The notes: a model not told the origin generated them from the sequence alone. Counted from the stretch's first letter, positions 1 through 9,115 are shown. The stretch: 64,000 nt of DNA from JBBECJ01 sp963763325 (GCA_963763325.1 CAVXOL010000005.1:70638-134637), one strand, 5' to 3'. Translations and numbers: made by a program.

Positions 1-1
1 C

Positions 2-406
2 ATCGCTGGCTACGGCGCTGCCCAGGCGGTGCCGGGTCCACTCTTCACCTTCTCCGCCTACCTCGGCGCGATGGCCTGGGGCGGGTCGAATGCCTGGGTC
101 GGCGGCGTCATTGCCGTCGTCGCCATCTTCCTGCCGTCGTTCCTGCTCGTGTTCGGCGCGCTCCCCTTCTGGGACCAGCTCCGGGCACGGGTCGATTTCC
201 AGGCCGCCCTGCGCGGGATCAACGCCGGAGTCGTCGGCATCCTCCTCGCCGCGCTCTATCATCCAGTCTGGACGAGCGCGATCGAATCATCAGAGGACTT
301 CGCCATCGGTCTGGTCGCCTTCGGTCTGCTCGTCTTCTGGAAACAACCTCCCTGGCTGGTGGTCGTCCTGGCCGCGATCGCTGGAGAAATTGTCAGCCGC
401 CTCTAG
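2..406 (+). CDS. Chromate transporter (ChrA family), C-terminal part
   Basis: This is the 3' part of an inner-membrane CHR-family transporter, entering from the left window edge. The visible 134 residues begin with the family motif GYGAAQAVPGPLFTFSAYLG, followed by hydrophobic segments (about residues 30-50, 75-90 and 105-130) and a stop at 404-406. CHR proteins are usually about 380-400 residues with two repeated halves; the part seen matches the second half. ChrA homologues export chromate with the proton gradient, although many homologues have untested substrates. The start and upstream context lie outside the window. Confidence 0.85.
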   Translation: MAGYGAAQAVPGPLFTFSAYLGAMAWGGSNAWVGGVIAVVAIFLPSFLLVFGALPFWDQLRARVDFQAALRGINAGVVGILLAALYHPVWTSAIESSEDFAIGLVAFGLLVFWKQPPWLVVVLAAIAGEIVSRL

Positions 407-620
407 CCTGATCGGCCAGAGACCGTGCTCTCGCAAGCTGCTCCCACGCCAGCGATCTCCAGCGACACACATCGATGCGGCCGGATTACCGTCCACGACA
501 TCGGCCTTACCCACACCTGCGGATTCATCGCCAGCGGCAGTCTCCGAGAGCGATGGTACGATGCCCGCCCAGGCAGACCATCTGGACCGATCAGCGAACC
601 AGCGAGAGGGAGGAACACCC

Positions 621-1403
621 GTGGCACAGGAACAAGGCACACGCGATCTGGTGCTGGCGAATCTGTCGTGGCCGGAGGTTGACGCGATCAAGGATCAGGT
701 CGAGCTGGTCCTCCAGCCGGTTGGCTCCAACGAGCAGCACGGCCCGAACCTGGCGCTCTGTATGGACATCGCCGCGTCGTTCGAGTTCTGCCGCCGCGTC
801 AGCGAGCGCCTCTACCCGAAGGTGCTCGTCGCGCCGCCGGTGCCGTGGGGCGTCTCGTTCCACCACATGAACTTCCCCGGCACGATCACGCTCAGCAACG
901 AGACCTTTATCCAGGTCCTGACCGAGATCGTCGCCTCGCTGCACCACCACGGCTTCAAGCGCTTCATGCTGATGAACGGTCACGGCGGCAACATCCCGGC
1001 GATGGGTGTCGCGACCGTCCGGATCAAGGAAGAGATCGACCCCGACTTCATCGGCGCCGGCAGCTACTTCCACTTCATGGACCGCGAGATCCACAAGAAG
1101 TTCGGCGCGACCCCCTACACCGGCCACGCCTGCGAGGCCGAGACGGCCCGCGCGATGGAGTTGATCCCCCAGCACGTCAAGTACGACACGATCGCCCAGG
1201 GTGACATGACCGACCTGATGTACGAGTTCAACCAGACGCTGAAGAAGTACAACGTCACCGTCCCCTACCGCTTCGACGAGATGACCCGCAACGGCGCCCT
1301 CGGCGACGCCCGGATCGCGACGCCCGAGTACGGCAAGGCACTCGTCGACAGCGCCCTCGACAACTTCACGTCCTTCGTTGAGGAGCTGCTGGCCAACAGC
1401 TAA
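621..1403 (+). CDS. Creatininase family amidohydrolase
   Basis: This 260-residue cytoplasmic protein belongs to the creatininase/MftE-like family of metal-dependent amidohydrolases. The metal-ligand motifs are visible: PVGSNEQHGP near the N terminus, HHMNFPGTITL, MNGHGGN, and GHACEAETA with the late glutamate. I chose the GTG at 621 because AGGGAGGA lies about 7 bases upstream and the homology starts there; an in-frame ATG at 561 would add 20 unconserved residues. The family cleaves cyclic or linear amides such as creatinine, and the substrate here cannot be told. The gene is followed immediately by an inverted-repeat element that begins one base after its stop codon. Confidence 0.88.
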   Translation: MAQEQGTRDLVLANLSWPEVDAIKDQVELVLQPVGSNEQHGPNLALCMDIAASFEFCRRVSERLYPKVLVAPPVPWGVSFHHMNFPGTITLSNETFIQVLTEIVASLHHHGFKRFMLMNGHGGNIPAMGVATVRIKEEIDPDFIGAGSYFHFMDREIHKKFGATPYTGHACEAETARAMELIPQHVKYDTIAQGDMTDLMYEFNQTLKKYNVTVPYRFDEMTRNGALGDARIATPEYGKALVDSALDNFTSFVEELLANS

Positions 1404-1404
1404 T

Positions 1405-1615
1405 GGGCGTGTCGTCAGTTATCGGTGAGAAAATCGGCAGAATCACGTCGCGTAGCGCGCTAAGAGTAATCTTCTACGTCCATGAGACAAGGGATGGTGG
1501 TGACTGTGCGGAGGTCTCGCCTGGAATGCCCTGGAATACCGCCCCCTAACTTCCATTGCTGCTCTGCTCTCGCGCACCTGTCGTACCACGTTTCCGGCTA
1601 GCTGACGACACGCCC
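1405..1615. mobile_element. 211-bp MITE-like element with terminal inverted repeats
   Basis: The left end, GGGCGTGTCGTCAGTTA at 1405-1421, and the right end, TAGCTGACGACACGCCC at 1599-1615, are inverted copies with one mismatch in 17. No coding capacity is evident between them. The ends resemble the right terminus of the IS5-type remnant at 3782-3793 (GGG, C/T, GTGTCGTC), so this may be a non-autonomous derivative of the same family. No clear target-site duplication is visible. Confidence 0.6.
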
Positions 1616-1958
1616 TAGCAGTACTCATATAGCCCCACGCAATGTCGGCCTTGCAGAACCAGAATTGTATCAATGCATCCCCTGCTTCGCTTTCTGCCCT
1701 ATCCGCTCCTGAACCCGCCCACAATACCGCGCCGCCTCTTCCCAACGATTGGGGTTCCTTCCCTCTTTCCACGCCCTGAACGACCGTGCCATGCAGCGGA
1801 GGAAGTGGTGGGCGATATGGGGATGGTGGAGGCCTGGATAGAAAACCATAGGTGACGTAGGATGGCGCGCAGTTGGGACAACAAGTTGGTTACTGCCAAG
1901 GCATGGGCGAAGGTGCGAGTGGGCGACTGCGGCCGTACCAGGCGGGAGGAGGGCACCG
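1616..1958. other. Intergenic region, no gene seen
   Basis: Beyond the inverted-repeat element there are about 340 bases with no convincing coding sequence or hairpin. The only clear signal is GGAGGAGGG at 1945-1953, the ribosome-binding site of the following methyltransferase gene. Confidence 0.5.
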
Positions 1959-2789
1959 ATGAGCCAGGCTGGGTCGGGCGAGACCTACAGCATTGGCAAT
2001 GCCGAGGTGCAGGAGAGTTATGTCAGCGGACGGCGGGCGCGGGAGTGGGTGCCCTTCTTCCTCCCGCACCTGCGCCCCGGGATGCGGCTCCTCGATTGCG
2101 GCTGTGGTGTCGGGTCGATCACTCTCGATCTCGCGGAGGTGGTCGCGCCCGGCGATGTCGTGGGGATTGACCTCGATGGCGGCCAGTTGGAGGTCGCCCG
2201 AACGGCAGCAGCGCGCCGGGGCCTGACCAATGTGCGATTCGAGGCGGCGAGCATCTATGACCTACCCTTCCCGGACGGCTCCTTTGACGCGGTGCTCGCC
2301 CATACGCTCCTGGTCCACCTCAGCGAGCCGTTGCGGGCCATCCGGGTGCTGCGGCGGATGCTCGCGCCCGGCGGGGTGGCCTGCGTCTCGGACGACGACT
2401 GGGGCACCGCGGTCTCGTCGCCCGCCGGCGGAGCGTGGGAGCGGGTGCTGTCGTTGCTGACGCGCGTTATGGAGCACAACGGGGCGAGCCCCTTCTATTC
2501 GCGGCACCTGCGCGGTATGTTCGTCGAAGCCGGCTTCGCCCAGGTCGAGGGACATGCCATCACCGCCGACTACCACGGGACACACGCGGCGACCAGCAGG
2601 ACGGCTGCCCTTGCGAACCTCCTCCTCGGCAGCCCGGCGGTCAGCGCGTTGGTCGTCGACCAGGGCTGGCTCACTGCCGCCGAACTCGCCCAGTTGCGCG
2701 AGGATGTGGTTGCCTGGGGTGAGCGTCGCGATGCCTTCGCCTCAGCAACCTACTGCGCAGCGGTCGGGTGGGCGGGAGACGCGGTATAA
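1959..2789 (+). CDS. Class I SAM-dependent methyltransferase
   Basis: This 276-residue cytoplasmic protein has the Rossmann-type methyltransferase fold. Motif I is LLDCGCGVGSITLDLA near residue 45, the acidic end of strand beta2 is VVGIDLD, motif II/III is LPFPDGSFDAV, and the post-motif segment RVLRRMLAPGGVACVSDDDWG is typical of the UbiE/Methyltransf_11 type. ATG 1959 is preceded by GGAGGAGGG at good spacing. The acceptor substrate cannot be predicted. It stands alone, followed 84 bases later by a small monooxygenase gene on the same strand. Confidence 0.88.
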   Translation: MSQAGSGETYSIGNAEVQESYVSGRRAREWVPFFLPHLRPGMRLLDCGCGVGSITLDLAEVVAPGDVVGIDLDGGQLEVARTAAARRGLTNVRFEAASIYDLPFPDGSFDAVLAHTLLVHLSEPLRAIRVLRRMLAPGGVACVSDDDWGTAVSSPAGGAWERVLSLLTRVMEHNGASPFYSRHLRGMFVEAGFAQVEGHAITADYHGTHAATSRTAALANLLLGSPAVSALVVDQGWLTAAELAQLREDVVAWGERRDAFASATYCAAVGWAGDAV

Positions 2790-2873
2790 GGCACGAGAAG
2801 AAGTCGATCGAGAACCCCGGCCCCACTCGGTGGTAGGATACGGCGCTTGCCGAAACGCGCAAGGAGGTGGGCT

Positions 2874-3170
2874 ATGTACTGGCAAGTCTTGCAGATCACT
2901 ACCCAGCCGGGGCGACGGGCGGAGCTCCTCCAGCTCTCGAAAGCGTATGTCGAGGAGTGTGTCCGGGAGGAGCCGGGTACCCTCTCATTTACCTTCCTGC
3001 TGGACGAGCAGAATGAGGATCGCTACTACGCCATCGAACAGTACGCGGACCGCGCGGCACATCAGGCCCATTGGGAGGGGCAGGTCGTGCAACGGCATCT
3101 CCCCATTCTTGGGCCGCTCCTCGCCGAAGCGCCGGTCCCGATCGCGGGCGGTAATCAGGCCGAACTCTAG
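2874..3170 (+). CDS. Antibiotic biosynthesis monooxygenase (ABM) domain protein
   Basis: This 98-residue protein matches the small ABM/YgiN-like ferredoxin-like fold: an N-terminal strand ending TTQPGRRAELLQLSKAY, the EEPGTLSFTFLLDEQNEDRYYAIEQYAD core, and a late helix with AHQAHWEG. Such proteins are dimeric cofactor-free monooxygenases or stress proteins acting on quinone-like compounds; the substrate here is unknown. ATG 2874 is chosen over an upstream in-frame ATG at 2847 because AAGGAGGTGG lies immediately upstream at ideal spacing. The stop overlaps the edge of the remnant sequence that follows. Confidence 0.82.
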   Translation: MYWQVLQITTQPGRRAELLQLSKAYVEECVREEPGTLSFTFLLDEQNEDRYYAIEQYADRAAHQAHWEGQVVQRHLPILGPLLAEAPVPIAGGNQAEL

Positions 3171-3330
3171 AAAAAGTCGATACCGAATTCCGGCCCCTCG
3201 GCCTTCTCAGGGACCGCCATAGCTGTTGACCAGAAACGATCCCCGTGTCCCTGCGGCGTCTCAATCGCTTGCAGGTTGTTGTTCACGGCCAAATGCTGCT
3301 GTTGCTGCCGCTGATCGTCGAGCATCTCCA
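3167..3330 (-). pseudogene. Orphan C-terminal coding fragment of unknown gene
   Basis: On the minus strand a reading frame of about 50 codons ends in GPEFGIDFF and a stop at 3167-3169, running convergent into the ABM gene's 3' end. A second, poorer copy of the same terminal motif (GPGFSIDFF) can be read at about 2797-2830 on the same strand without a stop. It looks like the tail of a protein whose 5' part was replaced by the adjacent IS remnant. I do not recognise the family. Confidence 0.3.
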
Positions 3331-3339
3331 CGGTGCGCT

Positions 3340-3793
3340 GGGTCATTCGGTCGGAGGTTGGAAGCCATCGCCACCACACGTTTCCTGGTAAAGACGACCG
3401 GCGTCTTGCCCGCCTCCCGCAACCGCCCCAGCACCCGCGCCTCCGCATCGTAGCCCTTGTCGGCGATGACCGTCGCTGCCGCGATCCGCGGCACCAACTC
3501 GTCTGCCCCAACCAGGTCGGACGCCTGCCCGCCGGTCAGGGCGAAGCTGGTCGAGTTGCCCAAGGCGTCCATGGTGGCGTGAATCTTCGTGCGCAAGCCG
3601 CCCCGACTGTGTCCGAGGGTCTGGTCGTCGCCGCCCCCATTCCGCACCCCCGCGCTGTGCTGGTGGGCGTGGACAATGGTGGCGTCGATCATCGCGTATT
3701 CATTGTCGGCATCAGCACTCAGCACCTGGAAGACCCGCCCCCACACCCCGCCGATATCTCGCCCACCACTATTGCACAAACGACGACACACCC
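3340..3793 (-). pseudogene. IS5-family (IS427-like) transposase remnant
   Basis: The minus-strand frame shows the second half of an IS5-type DDE transposase. Conserved segments are NEYAMIDATIVHAHQHSAG, with the first catalytic Asp, then GHSRGGLRTKIHATMDALGN, GQASDLVGADELVP and VIADKGYDAEA, with the second Asp. The region carrying the third catalytic residue (Glu) is missing, because homology is lost after GKTPVVFTRK. The usual N-terminal half is also absent: the terminal inverted repeat GACGACACACCC (3782-3793, plus strand) sits only about 90 bases before MIDATIV. It is therefore deleted at both sides and cannot transpose. It abuts the 3' end of the decayed arsenite methyltransferase gene. 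Confidence 0.75.
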
Positions 3794-3796
3794 TTA

Positions 3797-4577
3797 TACG
3801 GTTTCCAGGCCAGGATGTTGACGCCCTGGGTCTCGAACTCTGCTGCGCTGGATGACTGCGGGGCGTCGGAGAAGGTGTCGTAGCGTGTCTCGGAGAAGGT
3901 GACGCGCTCGAAGCCTGCCTGCTGGATCATCTCGGTCAGCGCTGCCTCCGGCAGCGCGCCGGCAATTCAGCCGGTCCAGAGGCTGATGTCGTGCCTGGCA
4001 GATTCCGGCACCTCCCGGCCGACGATGATGTCGGCGAACTGTAGCCGGCCGCCGGGCTTGAGCACCCGATACGACCTCGGCGAAGACCGATCTCCTTGTC
4101 CGGGCTGAGGTTGATGACGCCGTTCGAGATCACGACATCGACCGAGGCGTCCTCAACCGGCAGGTTCTCGATGTAGCCCTCACGGAACTCAACGTGGCTG
4201 AGACCGAGCGCATCGGCATTGGCGCGCGCCTTGTCGAGCATGGCCGGTGTCATGTCGATCCCGATGACTGCGCCGGTTGCGCCGACCTGCTGTGCGGCGA
4301 GAATCGCGTCGAAGCCCGCGCCGGAACCCAGGTCGAGCGACGGCCTCTCCGGGTTGAAGCTCCCCCAACGCGAACGGGTTGCCGACACCGGCGAAGCTCT
4401 CGACGGCTGCGTCGGGCAGATGCCGCGACCTCTGCCTCTGGATACTCCAGCCGCTCGCGCCAGGAACCGGCCGACGTGGAAGTGAAAGCCACTGGCCGGA
4501 CAGGTAGCCACCTCTGCGTACTCATGCTGGATCGCCTCACGAAGGACACTACGATCTACGGTAGCGACGGTTGCCAT
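3797..4577 (-). pseudogene. arsM: Arsenite methyltransferase (ArsM-like), decayed
   Basis: The minus strand encodes, in pieces, a protein of the arsenite S-adenosylmethionine methyltransferase family. It starts at MATVATVDRSVLREAIQ (ATG 4575-4577, with GGAGGG upstream) and continues through the SAM motif LDLGSGAGFDAILAAQQVG, GIDMTPAMLDKARANA and EFREGYIENLPVEDASVDVV. The end, ETQGVNILAWKP, meets the IS remnant. At least four frame changes are needed, near 4480, 4440, 4370 and 4085. In addition the conserved CIAGAL motif reads stop-IAGAL because TGC has become TGA near 3966. That Cys is one of the arsenic-binding cysteines of the family. The neighbouring ArsR-type gene fits an arsenic-resistance origin. 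Confidence 0.75.
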
Positions 4578-4671
4578 GAGTGCTCCCTCCTGCTCTGCCA
4601 CGGACCTACCGGTCAGCGAGACGCTACATGCGTCGAATCGGTAGCTCGCGAATGACGGACTGACGAACGGC

Positions 4672-4701
4672 TTGACAGCGATCATTCAAGTACTCTAGTA
4701 T
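4672..4701 (+). promoter_or_regulatory. Sigma70-type promoter of the ArsR-rhodanese gene
   Basis: TTGACA at 4672-4677 and TAGTAT at 4696-4701 are separated by 18 bases and lie 34 bases upstream of the ATG at 4736. The region is markedly more AT-rich than its surroundings. Confidence 0.55.
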
Positions 4702-4704
4702 TCG

Positions 4705-4721
4705 CTTGATTAGTTGTCAAG
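4705..4721. promoter_or_regulatory. Candidate ArsR-type operator
   Basis: A perfect inverted repeat CTTGA-7 bases-TCAAG lies between the promoter -10 box and the start codon. A further TCAAG at 4686-4690 forms another dyad with the first arm. ArsR-family repressors bind such short AT-rich inverted repeats over their own promoters, so autoregulation is a reasonable inference. Confidence 0.45.
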
Positions 4722-4735
4722 TGGTTGGAGCCAAC

Positions 4736-5410
4736 ATGGCACATCGTGAATTCAAAGACGCGCTCTACGCGGAGTTCGCGCGGATCGGTAAGGCGGTTGC
4801 CAATCCGCATCGGTTGGAGTTTCTCGATCTCCTCGCCCAGCGCGAGTGGAGCGTCGAGGAACTGGCGAACGAGACCCATCTGACGGTCGCGAACGCCTCG
4901 CAACACCTCCAGATCCTGCGGGCGGCCAAGCTCGTCACCGTTCGCCGTGAGGGGCTCTACGCCTACTACCGGCTGGCCGACGATCGCGCCTACCGCCTGT
5001 GGCAAGCCATCCGGGAGCTGGGTGAGGTGCGCCTGGCCGAGATCGACCGGATCGTGCGCACCTTCCTGGGCAACCGCGACGAGATGGAGCCGATCGACGC
5101 CCTGACGCTCCTCGGGCGCATCCACGACGACGACCTCGTCGTGCTGGATGTGCGGCCAACCCAGGAGTACCAGGCCGGCCACCTGCCCGGTGCGCGCTCG
5201 ATCCCGGTCGCCGAGCTCGAAGCGCGGCTCGGTGAGTTGCGCCCTGAACAGGAGATCGTCGCCTACTGTCGCGGCCCGTACTGCGTCTACGCCGACGAGG
5301 CCGTCGAACTATTGACCGCGCGCGGCTATCTTGCGCGGCGCTTTACCCATGGTTTTCCGGACTGGCAGATGGCTGGCCTCCCGATTGAGCGCGAAGGAGT
5401 AACCACATGA
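4736..5410 (+). CDS. ArsR-family HTH regulator with C-terminal rhodanese domain
   Basis: This 224-residue protein fuses a winged-helix ArsR DNA-binding domain (about residues 5-95: GKAVANPHRLEFLDLLAQ, then recognition helix TVANASQHLQIL and wing KLVTVRREGLYAYYRLAD) to a rhodanese domain (about 118-215: VVLDVRPTQEYQAGHLPGA, active loop AYCRGPYCVYADEA). The rhodanese loop keeps its Cys, so persulfide chemistry could be the sensed signal. Related ArsR-rhodanese fusions are known in sulfur-oxidation and sulfide-response contexts. ATG 4736 is preferred over an in-frame TTG at 4706. The next gene starts 4 bases inside its stop region, so the two are translationally coupled. Confidence 0.88.
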   Translation: MAHREFKDALYAEFARIGKAVANPHRLEFLDLLAQREWSVEELANETHLTVANASQHLQILRAAKLVTVRREGLYAYYRLADDRAYRLWQAIRELGEVRLAEIDRIVRTFLGNRDEMEPIDALTLLGRIHDDDLVVLDVRPTQEYQAGHLPGARSIPVAELEARLGELRPEQEIVAYCRGPYCVYADEAVELLTARGYLARRFTHGFPDWQMAGLPIEREGVTT

Positions 5411-6522
5411 CGACGATCGTTGAGATCACCGTCGATCAGCTACGCGACCGGCTGGCGCACCACGAGCCGGTCACGATCCTCGATGTTCGACCCAGCGATG
5501 AACGCGCGGAGTGGTCGATCCCCGGCAGCCAGCACATCGACGCCTATGAGCGCCTGCGGGCCGGCGACGAGCATGTGCTCGACGAGTTCGTCGCGCCAGA
5601 TGGCGGCTCAGGTCGTCACCGTCTGTGCGGCTGGCCGGACGAGCCTGATCGCCGCCGATCTGCTGCGCCGGCGCGGGATCGACGCGATCTCGCTGGCAGG
5701 CGGCATGAAAGCCTGGAGTCTTGCCTGGAACACGGCGACCGTTGAGGTAACAGGCAGTACCGCCAGCGTCATCCAGGTCCGGCGCACCGGCAAGGGCTGT
5801 CTGTCATACGTGATCGGGTCTGATCGAGAAGCAGTCGTCATCGACGCCTCGCTCGATCCGGCAATCTATCAGGAACTGGCAGCACAACACGGCTGGACGA
5901 TCACGCGCGTGCTGGACACGCATGTCCATGCCGATCACCTGTCACGCGCTCGCGGTCGCTCGCCGAGCAGACCGGCGCGACACTGCACCTCCCGGCCCAG
6001 GAGCGCACCCGGTTTCCGTTCGAGCCACTCCGCGACGGCGATACCCTCACAATCGGCACCGCCCAACTACGCGCACTGGCCGTTCCGGGCCACACCAACG
6101 AGAGCATGGCCTACCTGCTCGACGAGCGCGCCCTGTTCACCGGCGACACACTCTTCCTCGCCAGCGTCGGCCGACCGGACCTCGAAGCGTCGGCTGACGA
6201 GGCTCGTGACCGTGCCACCGCCCTCTATCACTCGCTCCAACGTCTGTTCGCCCTGCCGGACGACACGCTGATCCTGCCGGGCCACCTCAGCGAGCCGATC
6301 GCCTTTGATGGGGAGCCGATTGCCGCTCCACTATCCGATGTCCGCGAGCGGGTAACGCTGCTCAACCAGGGCGAGGCGGGTTTCGTATCGACGATCCTCA
6401 GCCGCATCCCGCCGACCCCTCCGAATCACCAGATCATCGTCCACGCCAATGAAGCCGGTCAGTTTCCCGACGGCGACCTGACCGACGTTGAGGCCGGCGC
6501 CAACCGCTGCGCGGTGCTGTAG
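5407..6522 (+). CDS. Rhodanese-metallo-beta-lactamase fusion hydrolase (two frameshifts)
   Basis: The product is about 370 residues once two frame changes are bridged (near 5610 and 5950). The N-terminal rhodanese module contains LDVRPSDERAEWSIPGS and active loop VCAAGRTS. The metallo-beta-lactamase module shows the metal motif THVHADHLSRA, then GHTNESMAYLLDERALFTGDTLF and VGRPDL. This arrangement resembles persulfide dioxygenase/glyoxalase II-like enzymes that handle glutathione or low-molecular-weight persulfides in the cytoplasm. The ATGA overlap with the ArsR-rhodanese gene and the MFS gene 3 bases downstream argue for a single operon. The first shift looks like one extra G in GGCGGCTCAG, more probably a read error than a dead gene. 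Confidence 0.8.
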
Positions 6523-6525
6523 CAG

Positions 6526-7824
6526 ATGACCGCGACAACGACCGAGCCAATCCAGTTGGGCCTGCGCGCCAACTGGCGGCAGTTCTGGTTGCTCGTGCTC
6601 ATCAACGCCTTCGTCGGCGCGATGATCGGGCTGGAGCGCACTGTCCTGCCACTTCTGGCCGACGAGGAGTTCGGGCTGGCAGCCGCCAGTGCCGCCACCT
6701 CCTTCATCGTCTCGTTCGGCATCGTCAAGGCGCTCGCCAACCTGTTCGCCGGACGCTTCTCCGATCGGGTCGGCCGCAAACAACTGCTCGTGGCCGGCTG
6801 GCTGTTCGCCTTGCCGGTGCCACTGATCATCATCGTCGCGCCGATCGTGGTGGTGGATCGTCTTCGCCAACGTGCTGCTGGGCATCAATCAGGGCTTCAC
6901 CTGGTCGACGACGATCATCATGAAGATCGACCTGGTCGGCCCGGCGCGGCGGGGTTTGGCGATGGGGCTCAACGAGTTCGCAGGTTATGTCGCCCTCGCC
7001 GGATCGGCGCTCGCGACCGGCTGGCTCGCCGAACGCTACGGCCTGCGCCCGGAGCCGTTCCTGATCGGCTTCGCCTTCGCGCTCGCCGGACTCCTCCTCT
7101 CGATCTTCGCCGTCAAGGAGACGCGCGGACATGCCCAGCTGGAAGCCCGCAACAGCGGACATGAGCCTGCTGCCTCGCCGCCGTCGTTCTGGTCGGTCTT
7201 CAGCCTGACCTCCTGGCGAGACCGCAACCTCTTCTCCTGCTCGCAGGCCGGGATGGTCAACAACCTCAACGACGGCCTCGCCTGGGGACTCCTGCCGCTC
7301 TACTTCGCGATGGGCGGCCTCAGCGTTGGCCAGATCGGTGTCCTGGCCGCCGTCTATCCCGCCGTCTGGGGAGTCAGCCAGCTCGGAACCGGCCTCGCCA
7401 GTGACCGGATCGGCCGCAAATGGCTGATCGTCGGTGGGATGTGGACACAGGCGATCGCGATCGCACTCTTCGTGCTCCTCGACGGCTACCGCGAATGGAT
7501 CGGCGCGGCGGCACTGCTCGGCCTCGGCACGGCAATGGTCTACCCGACGCTGCTGGCGGCAATCGCCGACAACACTCACCGACCTGGCGCGGCTCAGCCG
7601 TCGGCGTCTATCGCCTCTGGCGCGACAGCGGCTACGCGGTTGGCGCCCTGCTGGCCGGTATCACTGCCGATGCGCTCGGGATCGACTGGGCCATCTGGGG
7701 CATCGCCGGCCTGACGCTGCTGTCGGGTGTGATCGTGGCCGTCAGGATGCAGGAGCACCGGCAGGCCGAGATCAATCAGCCGGTCGTCCTCCGCGAACCA
7801 GCCAGCGCCGCGCTCGATCGCTGA
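6526..7824 (+). CDS. MFS transporter (two frameshifts)
   Basis: The combined product is about 430 residues of a 12-helix major facilitator transporter. The N-terminal part is intact through the loop 2-3 motif GRFSDRVGRKQLL. Near 6853 the frame shifts (an extra A gives CCGATCG where PSWWWIVFANVLLGINQG would follow), and near 7580 it shifts back (one C lost in CACCGACC) into GSAVGVYRLWRDSGYAVGALL. A second DRIGRK loop is seen at about 7405. It is the third gene of the arsR-rhodanese/MBL unit, so its cargo may be a sulfur or arsenic compound, but this is inference from position only. Confidence 0.8.
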
Positions 7825-8082
7825 CGATTCATTGCTCGACAGCGCCACTGTGCAATGTCACCGACGTCGTCGAGGTGTTGCTCCCGAACGATTGACCCAC
7901 CCCGTTGTCCTGAGTAGTTCACCACGGTGGACGCGATGGGTTGACCGTTGGTGAAGAGCGTCCTGTCGTGGTCTGTCGATTTCCATCGATCCCGTTCGAC
8001 AATAGTCTGAAAGCGGCCTGACGGCCAGTTGCCGGCTGCGCCGCGAAACGATGACACTTGCAGAAACGGGAAAGGAACGCAG

Positions 8083-8560
8083 ATGTCCAAGCCGATCGCA
8101 CCATGTCTCTGGTTCAACAACAACGCCGAGGAAGCCGTCAACTACTACGTCTCGGTCTTCAAGGACTCGAAGGTGTTGCACATCGACCGCTACAGCGACG
8201 TCGGCCCCGATCCCGACGCCCCGGTCGTCTTCATCGAGTTCCAGATCAACGGGCAGCCGTTCCAGGCCATCAACGGCGGGCCGATGTTCACCTTCAGCGA
8301 GGCGATCTCGTTCTGTATTGAGTGCGCCGATCAGGACGAGCTCGATTACTACTGGAACACCCTCATCGACGACGGCGGCGAGCCAAGCCAGTGCGGCTGG
8401 CTCAAGGACAAGCTACGGCGTCTCGTGGCAGATCGTGCCGACGGTGCTCAACGACCTCATGCGCGACGCCGACCGCGAGCGCGCCGGCCAGGTCATGCGG
8501 CGGATGCTGCAGATGAGCAAGCTCGACATCGCGGACCTGCAGGCCGCCTACGACCAGTAG
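8083..8560 (+). CDS. VOC/PhnB-like glyoxalase-fold protein (one frameshift)
   Basis: This protein of about 158 residues belongs to the PhnB-like branch of the vicinal oxygen chelate superfamily. It begins MSKPIAPCLWFNNNAEEAVNYY and continues VSVFKDSKVLHIDRYS, QPFQAINGGPMFTFSEAISF and, after a frame change near 8412, YGVSWQIVPTVLNDLM and the MRRMLQMSKLDIADLQAAY tail. The shift is explained by a single extra C in AAGCTAC where AAGTAC is expected. ATG 8083 has AAAGGAA upstream. Members bind small substrates with a paired beta-alpha-beta fold; none of the family's functions can be assigned here. Confidence 0.82.
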
Positions 8561-8636
8561 CTACCAACCGGAAATGGATGCACGAAGGAGGCATATCGGG
8601 AACGACCGGCGGAGCCGTACAGATCGACTGTCACGG

Positions 8637-9115
8637 ATGAGTCAATCGATGAGGGAAAAGCCACGGATCATGCAACAGCCACACGTCAGCACCTACCTCA
8701 ACTTCGAGCGGAGACCGAAGAGGCCTTCAACTTCTACAAGTCCGTCTTCAAGACCGAGTTCCTCGGCCCGATCATGCGCCACGGCGATGTCCCGGTGTCG
8801 GAGGGTGAGGAAGGGGCATCCGAAGAAAACAAGAACCTCATCATCAACGTCGCGCTGCCGATCCTCGGTGGCCACATCCTGATGGGCACCGATGCGGGAG
8901 AGAGCGTGCTGGGCATTCCGCTCACAATGGGCAACAACGTCCACATCGCCCTCCACCCCGACAGCCGTGAGGAGTCCGACCGCCTCTTCGCCGAACTCTC
9001 GGCGGGCGGCACGGTCGAGATGCCGATGGCGGACCAGTTCTGGGGCGACTACTACGGCGCCTTCACCGACAAGTTCGGCGTCCACTGGATGATCAACCAC
9101 TCAAGCCAGTCATAA
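8637..9115 (+). CDS. Second VOC/PhnB-like protein (one frameshift)
   Basis: A paralogue of the preceding gene. The N terminus reads MQQPHVSTYLNFE, then needs a frame change near 8712 to continue TEEAFNFYKSVFKTEFLGP and MRHGDVPV, followed by ILGGHILMGTDAGE and MPMADQFWGDYYGAFTDKFG before WMINHSSQS. These are typical family signatures of DUF1801/PhnB-like VOC proteins. Three start codons are possible (8637, 8649, 8670); the alignment-like start MQQPHVS corresponds to 8670, so the extra upstream residues may not be translated. It follows the first VOC gene by under 100 bases and may share its transcript. Confidence 0.75.

Noticed and set aside
90..1403. A longer reading of the creatininase gene starting at 90.
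   Set aside because: It would run through the chromate transporter gene in another frame; homology and the ribosome-binding site both point to 621.
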